In this document: positions 24,262 to 33,700 of the stretch, piece after piece | How positions within the stretch are numbered: position 1 is the first letter of the stretch | Layout of the letters: every line of letters starts with the position of its first letter | From: Bacillota bacterium | GTDB taxonomy: Bacteria > Bacillota > Clostridia > Lachnospirales > Lachnospiraceae | DNA length: 64,000 bases | NCBI GenBank assembly: GCA_023421505.1 | Contig: JAEZTJ010000082.1 | Location: 1-64,000, forward strand | Direction: 5' to 3' | Notes under the pieces: generated by a model | Seen by the model: the letters and a program-made list of their open reading frames with translations, nothing else | The model's database searches: none | Told to the model about the DNA's origin: nothing | Made by a program: the position numbers and the translations under genes

Positions 24262-26451
24262 TCAGATATATGCATCATATATGCGGTTTCTTTGCGCTCG
24301 CTCTTTTGGACTAAGCTTCTGTGCATCGGCTATCTCATATACCCCAAAGGTATCATATAATCTTGAAGTAGGATCCACTTCCACATAGGTACACCACGGA
24401 AGCCAGTGATAATGACTTTGCAGTGTCTGTCCGATAAAATTACCGCTTTCATGTCCTAAACCAGGCATAATATAACCTATGCTGCCATCTACATCATTGG
24501 ATTGTCTAGTGTTATTGTGGATAAATTCGGAAAAATCCAGATAATGATTATCGCCCGTAATTATGTAAAGTCTGTAATAGGTATAGGAACAGGCTGCCAT
24601 ATAAACATCTGCTCCACCACTGATTGTTATGATACTCTGCCCGCTGATCGAGTATTTATTAAACGGGTGCTTAGGAAGTAAGGTTCGCACAGGAAATTTC
24701 CATGCATAGGTCCAGGTTTCTGTATAGTCGGCTGCACCAATTGCACCCTCCAGCCACCTATTTTCTCCCGTAAGATCATATAGAGCCAGAAAACCAAACA
24801 AAGCATAAATGCCCGCTTCTTTATCCTGAATATCCATATTGTCACAGGTACCACCACGATATTCCATATTTAAATAAGCATTATCAAAGGACCAATTACC
24901 GGCCTTCATTGCCGCTATTTTATATTTTTCCTCCCCAGTCGCCAGATAAAACTGCACAAGGAAACGAATTACACTTGGAGTATTTGATTTAGAATCCATG
25001 CAAACGGTTTGATCTGTATGATAGGAGCGGTAATAGCTTCCATCTTCATTTTGTATTAAAACAAGCCAATTAGCTGTTCTTCTACAGTACTCCAACCAGT
25101 CACTACGCTCCTCTCCCTTTTTATGCAAATATAAATACGCATCGAAAATTGCCTCGATGCCGTCAGCAAGCATTCGTACATAATGAGGGTAAGGCTCAAA
25201 ACCATCTATATTAGGATTGTAGCACATATGGGGCAGTCCTGATTTTGTCATTGATCTTCCCACCCAGAAATCAATCATTCTTAGTCCTTTTTCATATGCC
25301 TGTGCGTTATTTTCCTTATCACCATAACGAAGCAGCTGATAGCCGATCCCAGGCTGCTGGCCAACAAAACCAAACTGAAAGGAGACACTGGAAACATCCA
25401 TATCCGGTAATTGGCAGGCAAAGGGCAAGCCATAGGAAGCACCGTATTGTTTTGTGTATTCGGTTAATATTTTCATACAGTTGTGAAAATGTCGTTCGTT
25501 ATCCACCTCAAACAAAGAATCCCGTAAACGGTTGTAATTCATTCTCCAGGTATCTCTCATCATCTGTTGAAAGCTGTCATAATGTCCAAAATTAACTGCT
25601 ACAGAATAATTCTGCTCAAAACCATTTTGTACCGGATGATTAATTCTCTGGAAGGTTTTCGTCTCACCTTTTAAATCGAAGCCTTTAAATCTATTTTCAC
25701 TGGACATTTGTCCATCACAGCCAGGATATACATAATCTATAGATAGTCCATCAATTTTTGTTCCGATTTCTCTACGAACATCAAAACCGTAGTATAGATA
25801 ATTCAGCGTTCGATTTTGGGGTTTACTCATACCAATCGCCCCAATCGTAAATTTTTCGTCGGTATTATTTTCAGATTGGACGATATCAACATTTCGCATT
25901 GTAATATCTGCTGCCCATCTAGAAAGTGCTGCTGTTTCCCCCGATTGGATATTTTGCATTGCAAATACAGGCAGAGCAAAGCCTGTTTCCATTCTCCAGA
26001 AGTATTCCTGATTAAGATCCTTACCCATAGCATGCTCAGGGGCAAATTCATTCTGCTTATACCATACACCGGGAGCAAAACAGTTATATTCATGTGGATT
26101 TTCCGATTCATTCATTACAAAAGATATCTTCGTAGAAAAACCTAGGTCATCTCCTGATTTTTGCACTTTAACATTTCGACTCACCCGAAATCCGTCCTCT
26201 GTAACTTCGTAGCTGTCTCTGAAAAAAAACTCCGACCCAGAAGGCACAGTAAGAACTCCTTCTGCAGTCAAACAACCTTCACACAATGTTATTTCATCGT
26301 ATTCTTTATCATAAAACTCATTAATTGCCGATATGGTTTTCACGGTAACAAACATCGGACGCCTGTTAAAGTATAGTAGTTGATTATTCTTAATTACATT
26401 CATTCCACCATTTATAAATTCAAGTGTATAGTCCCTATAAACCAGTTTCAT
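24262..26451 (-). CDS. Unclassified (alpha/alpha)6-type putative glycoside hydrolase
   Basis: 729 residues, no signal peptide. The first half is beta-rich (MKLVYRDYTLEFINGGMNVI...). The second half, about 330-700, looks like an alpha/alpha toroid with repeated helix pairs such as NWLVLIQNEDGSYYRSY, AGIYALFGFLALYDLTGENRWLE and AGNWSFDNAYLN, as in six-hairpin glycosidases. I cannot place it in a named GH family. Its position between a GH51 and an esterase in a hemicellulose operon makes a glycosidase role likely. It might act on a side chain the neighbours do not cover, such as glucuronic acid; that is a guess. AGGAG precedes the ATG. Confidence 0.6.
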   Translation of the reverse strand: MKLVYRDYTLEFINGGMNVIKNNQLLYFNRRPMFVTVKTISAINEFYDKEYDEITLCEGCLTAEGVLTVPSGSEFFFRDSYEVTEDGFRVSRNVKVQKSGDDLGFSTKISFVMNESENPHEYNCFAPGVWYKQNEFAPEHAMGKDLNQEYFWRMETGFALPVFAMQNIQSGETAALSRWAADITMRNVDIVQSENNTDEKFTIGAIGMSKPQNRTLNYLYYGFDVRREIGTKIDGLSIDYVYPGCDGQMSSENRFKGFDLKGETKTFQRINHPVQNGFEQNYSVAVNFGHYDSFQQMMRDTWRMNYNRLRDSLFEVDNERHFHNCMKILTEYTKQYGASYGLPFACQLPDMDVSSVSFQFGFVGQQPGIGYQLLRYGDKENNAQAYEKGLRMIDFWVGRSMTKSGLPHMCYNPNIDGFEPYPHYVRMLADGIEAIFDAYLYLHKKGEERSDWLEYCRRTANWLVLIQNEDGSYYRSYHTDQTVCMDSKSNTPSVIRFLVQFYLATGEEKYKIAAMKAGNWSFDNAYLNMEYRGGTCDNMDIQDKEAGIYALFGFLALYDLTGENRWLEGAIGAADYTETWTYAWKFPVRTLLPKHPFNKYSISGQSIITISGGADVYMAACSYTYYRLYIITGDNHYLDFSEFIHNNTRQSNDVDGSIGYIMPGLGHESGNFIGQTLQSHYHWLPWCTYVEVDPTSRLYDTFGVYEIADAQKLSPKERAQRNRIYDAYI

Positions 26452-26558
26452 CTTGTTCTCCTATTTTGTGATATGTAGTGCTGATTATAGTTACATTTTA
26501 TATTCTTTTATCTAGTTCTTAGCAAGCTTATTTCATTTCGTTTATTTGCTTTTTCGTG

Positions 26559-27647
26559 TCAGCATTCCTTCTCTTCGATTATCAAACTAATATTGACCGG
26601 TTTCTCCTCCGCATCGATATTTTTAAAAATTAATCGCGCAAAATTATATGCTCCATTATTCCATACCATAAAATCATGCTTCCCATCCTGTATTAGTACT
26701 CTGTAATAATTTACGAGCTGTTCTCCTGCGGCTTTTGACAAACCTTCTACTGCTTTTGTATAACCTGCCTGATAAGCCACTTCATCTGCGTCTCCACAGC
26801 TAATATAAAGTAACTGAAGCTTAAATTCACTTGCTGCAAGGCTCATGCCTAAAAGCTTACCCTCACTTGATGTGGGTGCATTGGAAAATGCACCTATATA
26901 GGCAAACAGATCTGACATTCCCGGTGCAGCTACGGTTCTATCGAGCCCATTTTTCCATTCCCCTTCTGTCCCCGTAAAGATCTCAGAATCACATCTTTCT
27001 CCTCCAAGCCCCAGATTTAATGCCTGCATTCCACCCATGGAGAGACCTGCCAAAGCCCGGTGTAAACGATTATAAGCAATCCCTTCCTTAGATGTGTCAC
27101 TAATGTCGGCATAGGTATGATAGGTGCCTTCGATAAAAGGAATTAAATCATGTCTGAGTTCATAATCAAAATAGTAAAATCCTAACAAATTGGTTCCTGC
27201 CGGATTAAACGAAGTATCCCTCCAGTCATGTGCGCTTCTTCCTTCCGGAAACACAACTATAACAGGATTGATATCACCTTTTTCAATTAAATTATCAAAA
27301 ATATTACATATAATATAATTTCCGTCTGCTTTTCCATTACTGGATAACCATTCATAGCTGCTGCCCCCTACTCCATGCAGCAGATAGATTACGTCATATT
27401 TTGTGGACTTATTGTTTTTATCATAACCGGCCGGAAGATAAACGTTACATTTCTTCGTAATACTGGCTCCCTTTTCAGTGTCTCTACCCGCCTCTTTATG
27501 ATTAATATTCTGATCCGTAACAAGCCTTCTTGACTTATCTACATAATTCTTTATGCTGTAAGTAGCCTCAGTTATTGTACCCTGCAGCTCCTTCCTCACA
27601 GCGTTCTTATATTCTCTCGGCAAAGCCTTTATATCATAATTTTTCAT
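26559..27647 (-). CDS. CE1-like esterase (feruloyl or acetyl esterase), cytoplasmic
   Basis: 362 residues with an alpha/beta-hydrolase fold of the esterase D/feruloyl esterase type. YLLHGVGGSSYEWL, VVFPEGRSAHDWRD, the nucleophile elbow GLSMGGMQAL (Ser) and a C-terminal GKHDFMVW (His) make up the expected catalytic set. There is no signal peptide, so it would act on imported, esterified oligosaccharides, for example ferulate on arabinose. It lies 19 bases after the GH39 gene and shares its operon. Feruloyl versus acetyl specificity cannot be told from the sequence. Confidence 0.8.
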   Translation of the reverse strand: MKNYDIKALPREYKNAVRKELQGTITEATYSIKNYVDKSRRLVTDQNINHKEAGRDTEKGASITKKCNVYLPAGYDKNNKSTKYDVIYLLHGVGGSSYEWLSSNGKADGNYIICNIFDNLIEKGDINPVIVVFPEGRSAHDWRDTSFNPAGTNLLGFYYFDYELRHDLIPFIEGTYHTYADISDTSKEGIAYNRLHRALAGLSMGGMQALNLGLGGERCDSEIFTGTEGEWKNGLDRTVAAPGMSDLFAYIGAFSNAPTSSEGKLLGMSLAASEFKLQLLYISCGDADEVAYQAGYTKAVEGLSKAAGEQLVNYYRVLIQDGKHDFMVWNNGAYNFARLIFKNIDAEEKPVNISLIIEEKEC

Positions 27648-27666
27648 TTTTCACCTTTCATTTCAA

Positions 27667-29178
27667 TCATCTGGCTCCCCTGATGCGCTCTGGCTGAAAT
27701 CCTCGGTCTAGTACCGGGTCTATGTGCTTGATTTCAAAATAACAGATTGCATTTGCCGACAATGAGATATCAACCTCTGCCAAGCCGTCAGTCACTGTAA
27801 TGCGTTTTGTCCTAATCTGCGGATGCGCACAATCACGCAGCAGCTCCAATTGTTCCTTTACAGGATTAGCAGGAGAGCCCATATCGATCCAGGTCTTAAG
27901 CGGATTACAAGTAATTTCATCTACATACTTAATTAATAACATGTATTCACCTTGCTTTAAATCAATATGAAAGTCTAGGGAAATGTCATGCTCCCCTAAT
28001 TCTTCTACCGGATTCCATGCAATACCATGAATGTTATTCTGATCATCCTTGGTGATTACAAAATTCTCTTCATGCGAAATCACCCTGCTGCCTAAATTCT
28101 TAAAAAAGGAAAATGCAAAGAAGGTAGGCTTCGGAATCATTCCATTCGTTAGCAGACCAAAACAACCAGAAAACGGAGTAAAGGCAACACCTGCTTCTTC
28201 AAAAACATCTCCAAAGGTCCAATACGAATAAGACGCACAGGTATCTCCCATTTCACTTAATAGTCTTGCTACATAAGCAGCATTCAGATTAGTATCATGG
28301 ATTGGATTAAGGGGTGTATAGGAGGTATTGAACTCTGTAATATGCATTTCCATTCCCTTAAACTCAGGGAAGCTATCAATAATATCACGACTTACCTTTA
28401 GTTCTTTTAAGAAAGTTTCTGGCGTACGCAGCTTCTGATAGTCATAATGACCTACCCGATCCGGCAATTCAGTCGCATAAGCGTGTCTTGTTACGATGTC
28501 CAGCGGAGTTTTATTATCCCTGCAGTACTCAAGGAAAGATCTAAGCCAATGCTCATCGTCTATTCCGCAAATAGCCGGTCCACCAACGCGGATACGTGGA
28601 TCACAGCTTTTTACTACTTTACTTGTGATGTCGTATAATTTAAAATACTCCGGCATATCGGCATCTTTCCAAAATCCTGCGAGATTAGGCTCATTCCATA
28701 CTTCAAAGGGCCAGGTAATTACCTCCTCTCTTCCATATCGGTTTATCCAGTGCTCTATCGTATTTCTCACCAGTTCTTCCCATTTCTTATAATCAGCTGG
28801 AGGTGTGGCATTACCCTTCCAATAGAAAACCGTTTGTGTTCCTGATGCCAATTTTTCTGGCATAAAGCCCAATTCAACGAAAGGCTTTATGCCCATTGAT
28901 AGATAATCATCAAATACCATATCCACGTACGTGTAATTATATTCTACCTTTTCAACTCCAGCTTCCACATAGGTCTGATAAATAGCCATATCATCTGTAA
29001 ATAATCCATGCCCTCGAATATAGGAAAAGTGAATTTCATCCTGTATTTTTTTCAATTGGTTATGGTATTCATGTCTTAATGCAAGATTCATACGTCCGGT
29101 GCCGATACAATAAAATGCATTATTATTAATTTCTATCCCTTCGTTATTCGTTATATTATAGCTGTATTTCTTTACCAC
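27667..29178 (-). CDS. GH39 beta-xylosidase
   Basis: GH39 enzymes release xylose from xylo-oligosaccharides with retention. FEVWNEPNLAGFW (acid/base Glu) and EMHITEFNTSYTP (nucleophile Glu) are present, along with the N-terminal FSYIRGHGLF. I set the start at a GTG (29178), 6 bases after AAGGAGGGG, giving 503 residues. A longer reading from 29334 would run into the upstream GH95 gene and an inverted repeat. No signal peptide. Gene order GH95-GH39-esterase suggests joint action on decorated xylan side chains. Confidence 0.88.
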   Translation of the reverse strand: MVKKYSYNITNNEGIEINNNAFYCIGTGRMNLALRHEYHNQLKKIQDEIHFSYIRGHGLFTDDMAIYQTYVEAGVEKVEYNYTYVDMVFDDYLSMGIKPFVELGFMPEKLASGTQTVFYWKGNATPPADYKKWEELVRNTIEHWINRYGREEVITWPFEVWNEPNLAGFWKDADMPEYFKLYDITSKVVKSCDPRIRVGGPAICGIDDEHWLRSFLEYCRDNKTPLDIVTRHAYATELPDRVGHYDYQKLRTPETFLKELKVSRDIIDSFPEFKGMEMHITEFNTSYTPLNPIHDTNLNAAYVARLLSEMGDTCASYSYWTFGDVFEEAGVAFTPFSGCFGLLTNGMIPKPTFFAFSFFKNLGSRVISHEENFVITKDDQNNIHGIAWNPVEELGEHDISLDFHIDLKQGEYMLLIKYVDEITCNPLKTWIDMGSPANPVKEQLELLRDCAHPQIRTKRITVTDGLAEVDISLSANAICYFEIKHIDPVLDRGFQPERIRGAR

Positions 29179-29210
29179 AATGAACCCCTCCTTACATATG
29201 TATAATATTG

Positions 29211-29290
29211 GATTAGCGTAACAAAAGCCCCTCAGGCAATTTAGCTTCGTCATTTTACAAAGACGGAAATAAGCTTTTGTTACACTAATC
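29211..29290. repeat. 80-bp inverted repeat between GH95 and GH39
   Basis: The arms GATTAGCGTAACAAAAGC (29211-29228) and GCTTTTGTTACACTAATC (29273-29290) pair over 18 bp with one mismatch, and an inner CGTC/GACG stem can form. It lies in the 149-base gap between two genes of one operon. It is unrelated to the 140-bp element by eye. Confidence 0.7.
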
Positions 29291-29327
29291 GTAAAATAGA
29301 TAATTACAAAACCATTTAACTTGATCC

Positions 29328-31544
29328 TTACCACAACGGCACAACTACATTTTCTCCTGCTACTAAAGAAACCTTTCTCTTCCTTCCTCTGTATAATAGC
29401 TCCGTTTCAAGTGCACACTTCGCCTTTAAGCAGCATTTTGATAATTCTCCTTCCTGCCACTCTAACGATATCTCAGCCCCACCTCGAATGCATAATCCTT
29501 TGATGCTTCCTTTCGCCCACGCTTTGGGCAGGGCGGGTAATATTACTGTTCTTTCGGCAGTACTTTGAACCAGCATTTCAGCAATACCAGCTGTTGCTCC
29601 GAAGTTACCATCAATCTGGAAGGGAGGATGGTTATCAAACAGGTTGGGTAAAGTTGATTTTGAAAATAATTGCTCCAGATTATAAAAAGCCTTTTCTCCC
29701 TCCCATAATCTTGCATACATATTAATAATCCATGCCCGACTCCATCCTGTATGTCCCCCGCCATTCGCTAATCTGTGTTCCAGCGTGACTTTTGCAGCTT
29801 CAGCCAATTCTGGCGTACCATCCATTGTGATCTGCGTGGATGGATGCAGGCCGTAAAGATGGGAAATATGTCTATGTCCTGGTTCAAGCTCCTCATAATC
29901 CTCAGCCCATTCCATTATATTACCGGCATTACCGATCCGAGTGGGTACAAGTCTCTCAAGAGCCCTTTTAAGCTGCAGGTTTAGTTCATCCCTTACTTCG
30001 AGGATTTCTGCTGCTTTCAGGCATTGCCCGAACAAGTCCCTCATGATCTGGTTATCCATGGTGGCACCAACTGTAATTGACCCATATTCTCCATTTGGAA
30101 GTCTATAGGTATTCTCAGGAGATACCGATGGGCAGGTTTTAAGATATCCATTATCCTCGATGAGAAAATCAAGCAGGAAGATAGCCGCCTCTCGCATAAT
30201 CGGAAATGTGTCTTCCAAAAAGCTCCGATCCAGCGTATATTCATAATGAGTCCACAGATGTGTACAAAGCCATGCCGCACCCATTACCCAGTACGATGCC
30301 GGTATCCATATATCCTGAACTGCAGTGTCACCCCATATATCGGTATTATGATGGGCAACAAAGCCCCTGCAGCCGTACATCTTTTTTGCTGTCTCCCGCC
30401 CGTTTTGTACCATTCTTTTAATTAGGTCAAACAAAGGCCTATGACATTCAGACAGATTGCATACTTCTGCCGGCCAGTAATTCATTTCTGTATTGATGTT
30501 AATCGTATATTTCGAATCCCATGCAGGATTAAAGTCCTTATTCCAGATACCCTGCAAATTCGAAGCAAGTGAACCTTCCCTGCTGCATGAAATCATAAGG
30601 TAGCGTCCAAAATCAAAGTATAATTTGGCTAAGCCTTTATCTACAATTCCATTTTCCGCCTTTTTAAGGCGTACATCAGTTGGAAGGTCTTCATATTCTT
30701 CCGTATCAGCCAAAGCAAATGATACCCTGTCATATAGTTCTCTATAAGTTTTTTTATGTCGGATTTTCAGTTCCTCATAGGGCCGAGCTGCGGCTTTTTT
30801 TAAAATTTCGTATAACTGCCTTTGTAGATTTTCAAAGCGAAAAGTAGTGCCTGCTGTAAAAAGCAGCGTTACAGAATCTGCCTTATTAATAATAATGTGC
30901 TCCCCGATGATTTCATAGTCGCCACCTTCTACCACCGCCTTAAGCATAAGGCTGAAGTTAAGTCCTCCTTGTCCGAGATTCCCGTCAAGCATAATGGTAT
31001 CCTCTGATACTGCTCCGGCATGATCATAATACCTGTCACGCGAAAGCATGGCAGAAAAGGATAATTTACTATTTTCACTCGCTGTTAATCTTACTACCAG
31101 GACATCATCCGCTGCTGATAGAAAAGCTTCTCTGTTATATTCTATCTCTCCTAGCTTAACCTTCATTCTATGAATTGCATCATCAAGGGACAGACTTCTC
31201 TCATATTCCTCTTCCCTGCCTGTCATTCCTTCAAAACTAAGGTACATATCTCCAAGTGTTTGATAATGTCTTTGACTTTGAGGGGTTCCGGATAACGCAT
31301 AAGTCATCAGTTTTTCGGCTTCCCTGATCTGTCCGTTCAATAGTAAAGCTCTGATTTTAGGTAGATTTTTGATGGCATCCGGATTATTTCGGTCGATATG
31401 ACATCCATACCATACACTGTCTTCATTCAATTGAATATGTTCGGTTCCTATAGAGGCAAATATCATTGCTCCAAGTCGTCCGTTACCAAGGGGTAATGCC
31501 TCCTCCCATACAAGTGCAGGCTTTTCATACCACATTCTACTCAT
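29328..31544 (-). CDS. GH95 alpha-L-fucosidase / alpha-L-galactosidase
   Basis: 738 residues without signal peptide. The N-terminal beta domain starts WYEKPALVWEEALPLGNGRLGAM, typical of GH95. The helical domain has NTEMNYWPAEVCNL, CPSVSPENTY (general acid Glu) and QIDGNFGATAGIAE. GH95 inverts at alpha-1,2-L-fucose and, in some members, alpha-L-galactose. In a hemicellulose operon the targets could be xyloglucan fucose or the L-galactose of complex xylans. GAGGAGAA lies ahead of the ATG, 39 bases after the chemoreceptor gene. Confidence 0.88.
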   Translation of the reverse strand: MSRMWYEKPALVWEEALPLGNGRLGAMIFASIGTEHIQLNEDSVWYGCHIDRNNPDAIKNLPKIRALLLNGQIREAEKLMTYALSGTPQSQRHYQTLGDMYLSFEGMTGREEEYERSLSLDDAIHRMKVKLGEIEYNREAFLSAADDVLVVRLTASENSKLSFSAMLSRDRYYDHAGAVSEDTIMLDGNLGQGGLNFSLMLKAVVEGGDYEIIGEHIIINKADSVTLLFTAGTTFRFENLQRQLYEILKKAAARPYEELKIRHKKTYRELYDRVSFALADTEEYEDLPTDVRLKKAENGIVDKGLAKLYFDFGRYLMISCSREGSLASNLQGIWNKDFNPAWDSKYTININTEMNYWPAEVCNLSECHRPLFDLIKRMVQNGRETAKKMYGCRGFVAHHNTDIWGDTAVQDIWIPASYWVMGAAWLCTHLWTHYEYTLDRSFLEDTFPIMREAAIFLLDFLIEDNGYLKTCPSVSPENTYRLPNGEYGSITVGATMDNQIMRDLFGQCLKAAEILEVRDELNLQLKRALERLVPTRIGNAGNIMEWAEDYEELEPGHRHISHLYGLHPSTQITMDGTPELAEAAKVTLEHRLANGGGHTGWSRAWIINMYARLWEGEKAFYNLEQLFSKSTLPNLFDNHPPFQIDGNFGATAGIAEMLVQSTAERTVILPALPKAWAKGSIKGLCIRGGAEISLEWQEGELSKCCLKAKCALETELLYRGRKRKVSLVAGENVVVPLW

Positions 31545-31583
31545 TACAGTTCTCCTCTGCTCTTTTAGATCCTTATGATTGCT

Positions 31584-33668
31584 TTATTCCACTCTAAACC
31601 GGCTCACTTCCTGAACTAGTAGTTCTGCATTCTGATTAAGAGCTTCTGCTGCCTGATTTAAAATTTCCACCGATGTCAGCTGTTCATTGGAGGTCTGATT
31701 CACGGTATTGGTTGATGCTGCTATTTCTTCCAATACAGCTGAGATATTCTCAATAGCACCCAACGTGCTTACCCTTGCCTCTTCAATATTACCAACATTC
31801 TGAACGATATAATTTAAAAATACCATAAGCTTTTCCACGCTATTATTAATATTATGATAAGAATCAGTTGTATTCTTTACTGCGATCGTCTGAAGCGTCA
31901 ACGCATCTTCTGCTTTCTTAGCGGTACTTACTGCTTTTCTTGTGTCATGTTGTATACTCTCAATGATAGCCTTAATATCATTAACCGACCCCTGTGACTG
32001 CTCAGCCAGTTTTCTAATTTCACTTGCCACAACCGCAAAGCCTTTTCCATATTCTCCTGCCCTTGCAGCCTCAATTGAGGCATTTAAAGAAAGAAGATTT
32101 GTCTGATTAGCTAATTCATTGATTACATTAACAATTTTACTGATAGAGATTGATTTTTCATTCAATTTTTCTATATCATTAATAATATCCGTTGCAATCT
32201 CGATTGTTGATTTTGTTTGTCCGTTTAAATCTTCATTCACTGCGGTTCCCTCTTTAATACTCATTCTTGCTTTATCAGCAATTTGACTGATTTCTTTGGT
32301 ATTATCACTAACAAGCTCTATCTTTTTAGAAAGATTGTCCATTTGTATCAAGCATTCTTCTGCATCTTTTGCTTGCTGTGATATACCCTGTTCAATTTCA
32401 AACATCGCCGTTGTGATATCCTTTGAGGAGACCAGGAATACTTCAGAGGTTTTTGTAACATTCTCAGAGGAATCGGACACCTCTGTACTCAACTTATTAA
32501 CATGTTGAATTAAATTTCTCATATTGGAAAATGTACTTTGGATTTCCTCAATCAGTATATGAAATTCGTCTTTTCGTTTTGAATTAAAATTAACAGTCAA
32601 GTCACCTCTAGCAGCTTCTTTCAATCGCTTGATTATTCCTCTGATTGTTTTCGTAATACCCTGTGATATGATAACTGCAATTCCAATTGCAACAACGATG
32701 GCAATCGCTACTATAATGATTGTTACTTTAAAAATATTATCCGCCTGACTGGCTATGATATTCTTCGGCATCAGCGCGCAAATTGTTACGCCTGTCTTAC
32801 CGATTTTTGCATACATAAACAGATAGGTTTCACCTTTATATTTTACATACAGGGAATCCTTTTCTTTTTCTGATTCAATCGTCTTTTTATAGAATTCTTC
32901 TCCTGTAAAAATAGCTTTTTTTTCAGTCTGCTCTGATGACTCTCCCTCTTCCTCTGCTACAATCTCTTTTCCATCAGCGGTTACTAACGCAAGATAACCA
33001 GATTCACTAAATTCCACTCCTTTTAAAATATCTTTTATTGTTTTTTCACTGATATCAATAATGAGCAATGCATTAGTGGATAGGTTCTTCAATAAGCGCA
33101 TGGCATAGCTTGTCTCTGATTTTGTCAGATTCTGATCCAAAAACTCATTTGAGCCGATAAAAGATGAGCCAAATCGGTTTTCTTTCAGCTTTGCTCCTTC
33201 CTCGGTAGCAAGGAAGCCTTGATATAATCCATTCTTATTGGTCCTACCATCGGTTGTAATAGATTTTACATTATCTGAAATAAAATAAATATTTTCTATA
33301 AAATCATCTGAAATTTGCTTTGTGGAAATCATACTGTTAATATTAGTATAAGCTAAATTGTATTCATGATCTGAAAGTTTATATAAGCCCAAATAAAAAT
33401 TAGCAATTGTCTTATCATTAACGTATTGCACACCGGTAGCTTCCACAGAATTTAGTCCAAAGCGCAGATATTCACCTGTCATATTAATCGTGTTTGAAGT
33501 GGATTTCTCATAATTTTTTACGATATTATTTGATGATACTTTAAAGGAAACCACTCCCAAGACAATAATAAATATAATTGGAACCAAGAACGATGCGATT
33601 AATTTCAATCGAATTGTAGATCTTCCTTTTAAAAAAACCTTTCTAATTCCTTTTCTAGTTTTTTTCAT
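31584..33668 (-). CDS. Methyl-accepting chemotaxis protein
   Basis: About 694 residues with two membrane helices, an extracellular Cache-like sensor between them (about 55-300), a HAMP domain and a cytoplasmic signalling domain with the hairpin tip ELANQTNLLSLNASIEAARAGE. It should pass an attractant or repellent signal to CheA. The start at 33668 follows GAGG by 8 bases; a GTG at 33677 lies too close. It is embedded between a GH51 and a GH95 gene with gaps of 24-39 bases, so the chemoreceptor is made together with the sugar-degrading enzymes. Its ligand is probably a plant sugar or the importer's loaded binding protein. Confidence 0.93.
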   Translation of the reverse strand: MKKTRKGIRKVFLKGRSTIRLKLIASFLVPIIFIIVLGVVSFKVSSNNIVKNYEKSTSNTINMTGEYLRFGLNSVEATGVQYVNDKTIANFYLGLYKLSDHEYNLAYTNINSMISTKQISDDFIENIYFISDNVKSITTDGRTNKNGLYQGFLATEEGAKLKENRFGSSFIGSNEFLDQNLTKSETSYAMRLLKNLSTNALLIIDISEKTIKDILKGVEFSESGYLALVTADGKEIVAEEEGESSEQTEKKAIFTGEEFYKKTIESEKEKDSLYVKYKGETYLFMYAKIGKTGVTICALMPKNIIASQADNIFKVTIIIVAIAIVVAIGIAVIISQGITKTIRGIIKRLKEAARGDLTVNFNSKRKDEFHILIEEIQSTFSNMRNLIQHVNKLSTEVSDSSENVTKTSEVFLVSSKDITTAMFEIEQGISQQAKDAEECLIQMDNLSKKIELVSDNTKEISQIADKARMSIKEGTAVNEDLNGQTKSTIEIATDIINDIEKLNEKSISISKIVNVINELANQTNLLSLNASIEAARAGEYGKGFAVVASEIRKLAEQSQGSVNDIKAIIESIQHDTRKAVSTAKKAEDALTLQTIAVKNTTDSYHNINNSVEKLMVFLNYIVQNVGNIEEARVSTLGAIENISAVLEEIAASTNTVNQTSNEQLTSVEILNQAAEALNQNAELLVQEVSRFRVE

Positions 33669-33700
33669 CTTACGCACCTCAACTTTTCACTCATAACTTC

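Noticed and set aside
27667..29334. Longer GH39 protein starting at 29334
   Set aside because: It would overlap the GH95 gene and cross an inverted repeat. A GTG at 29178 has an ideal ribosome site.
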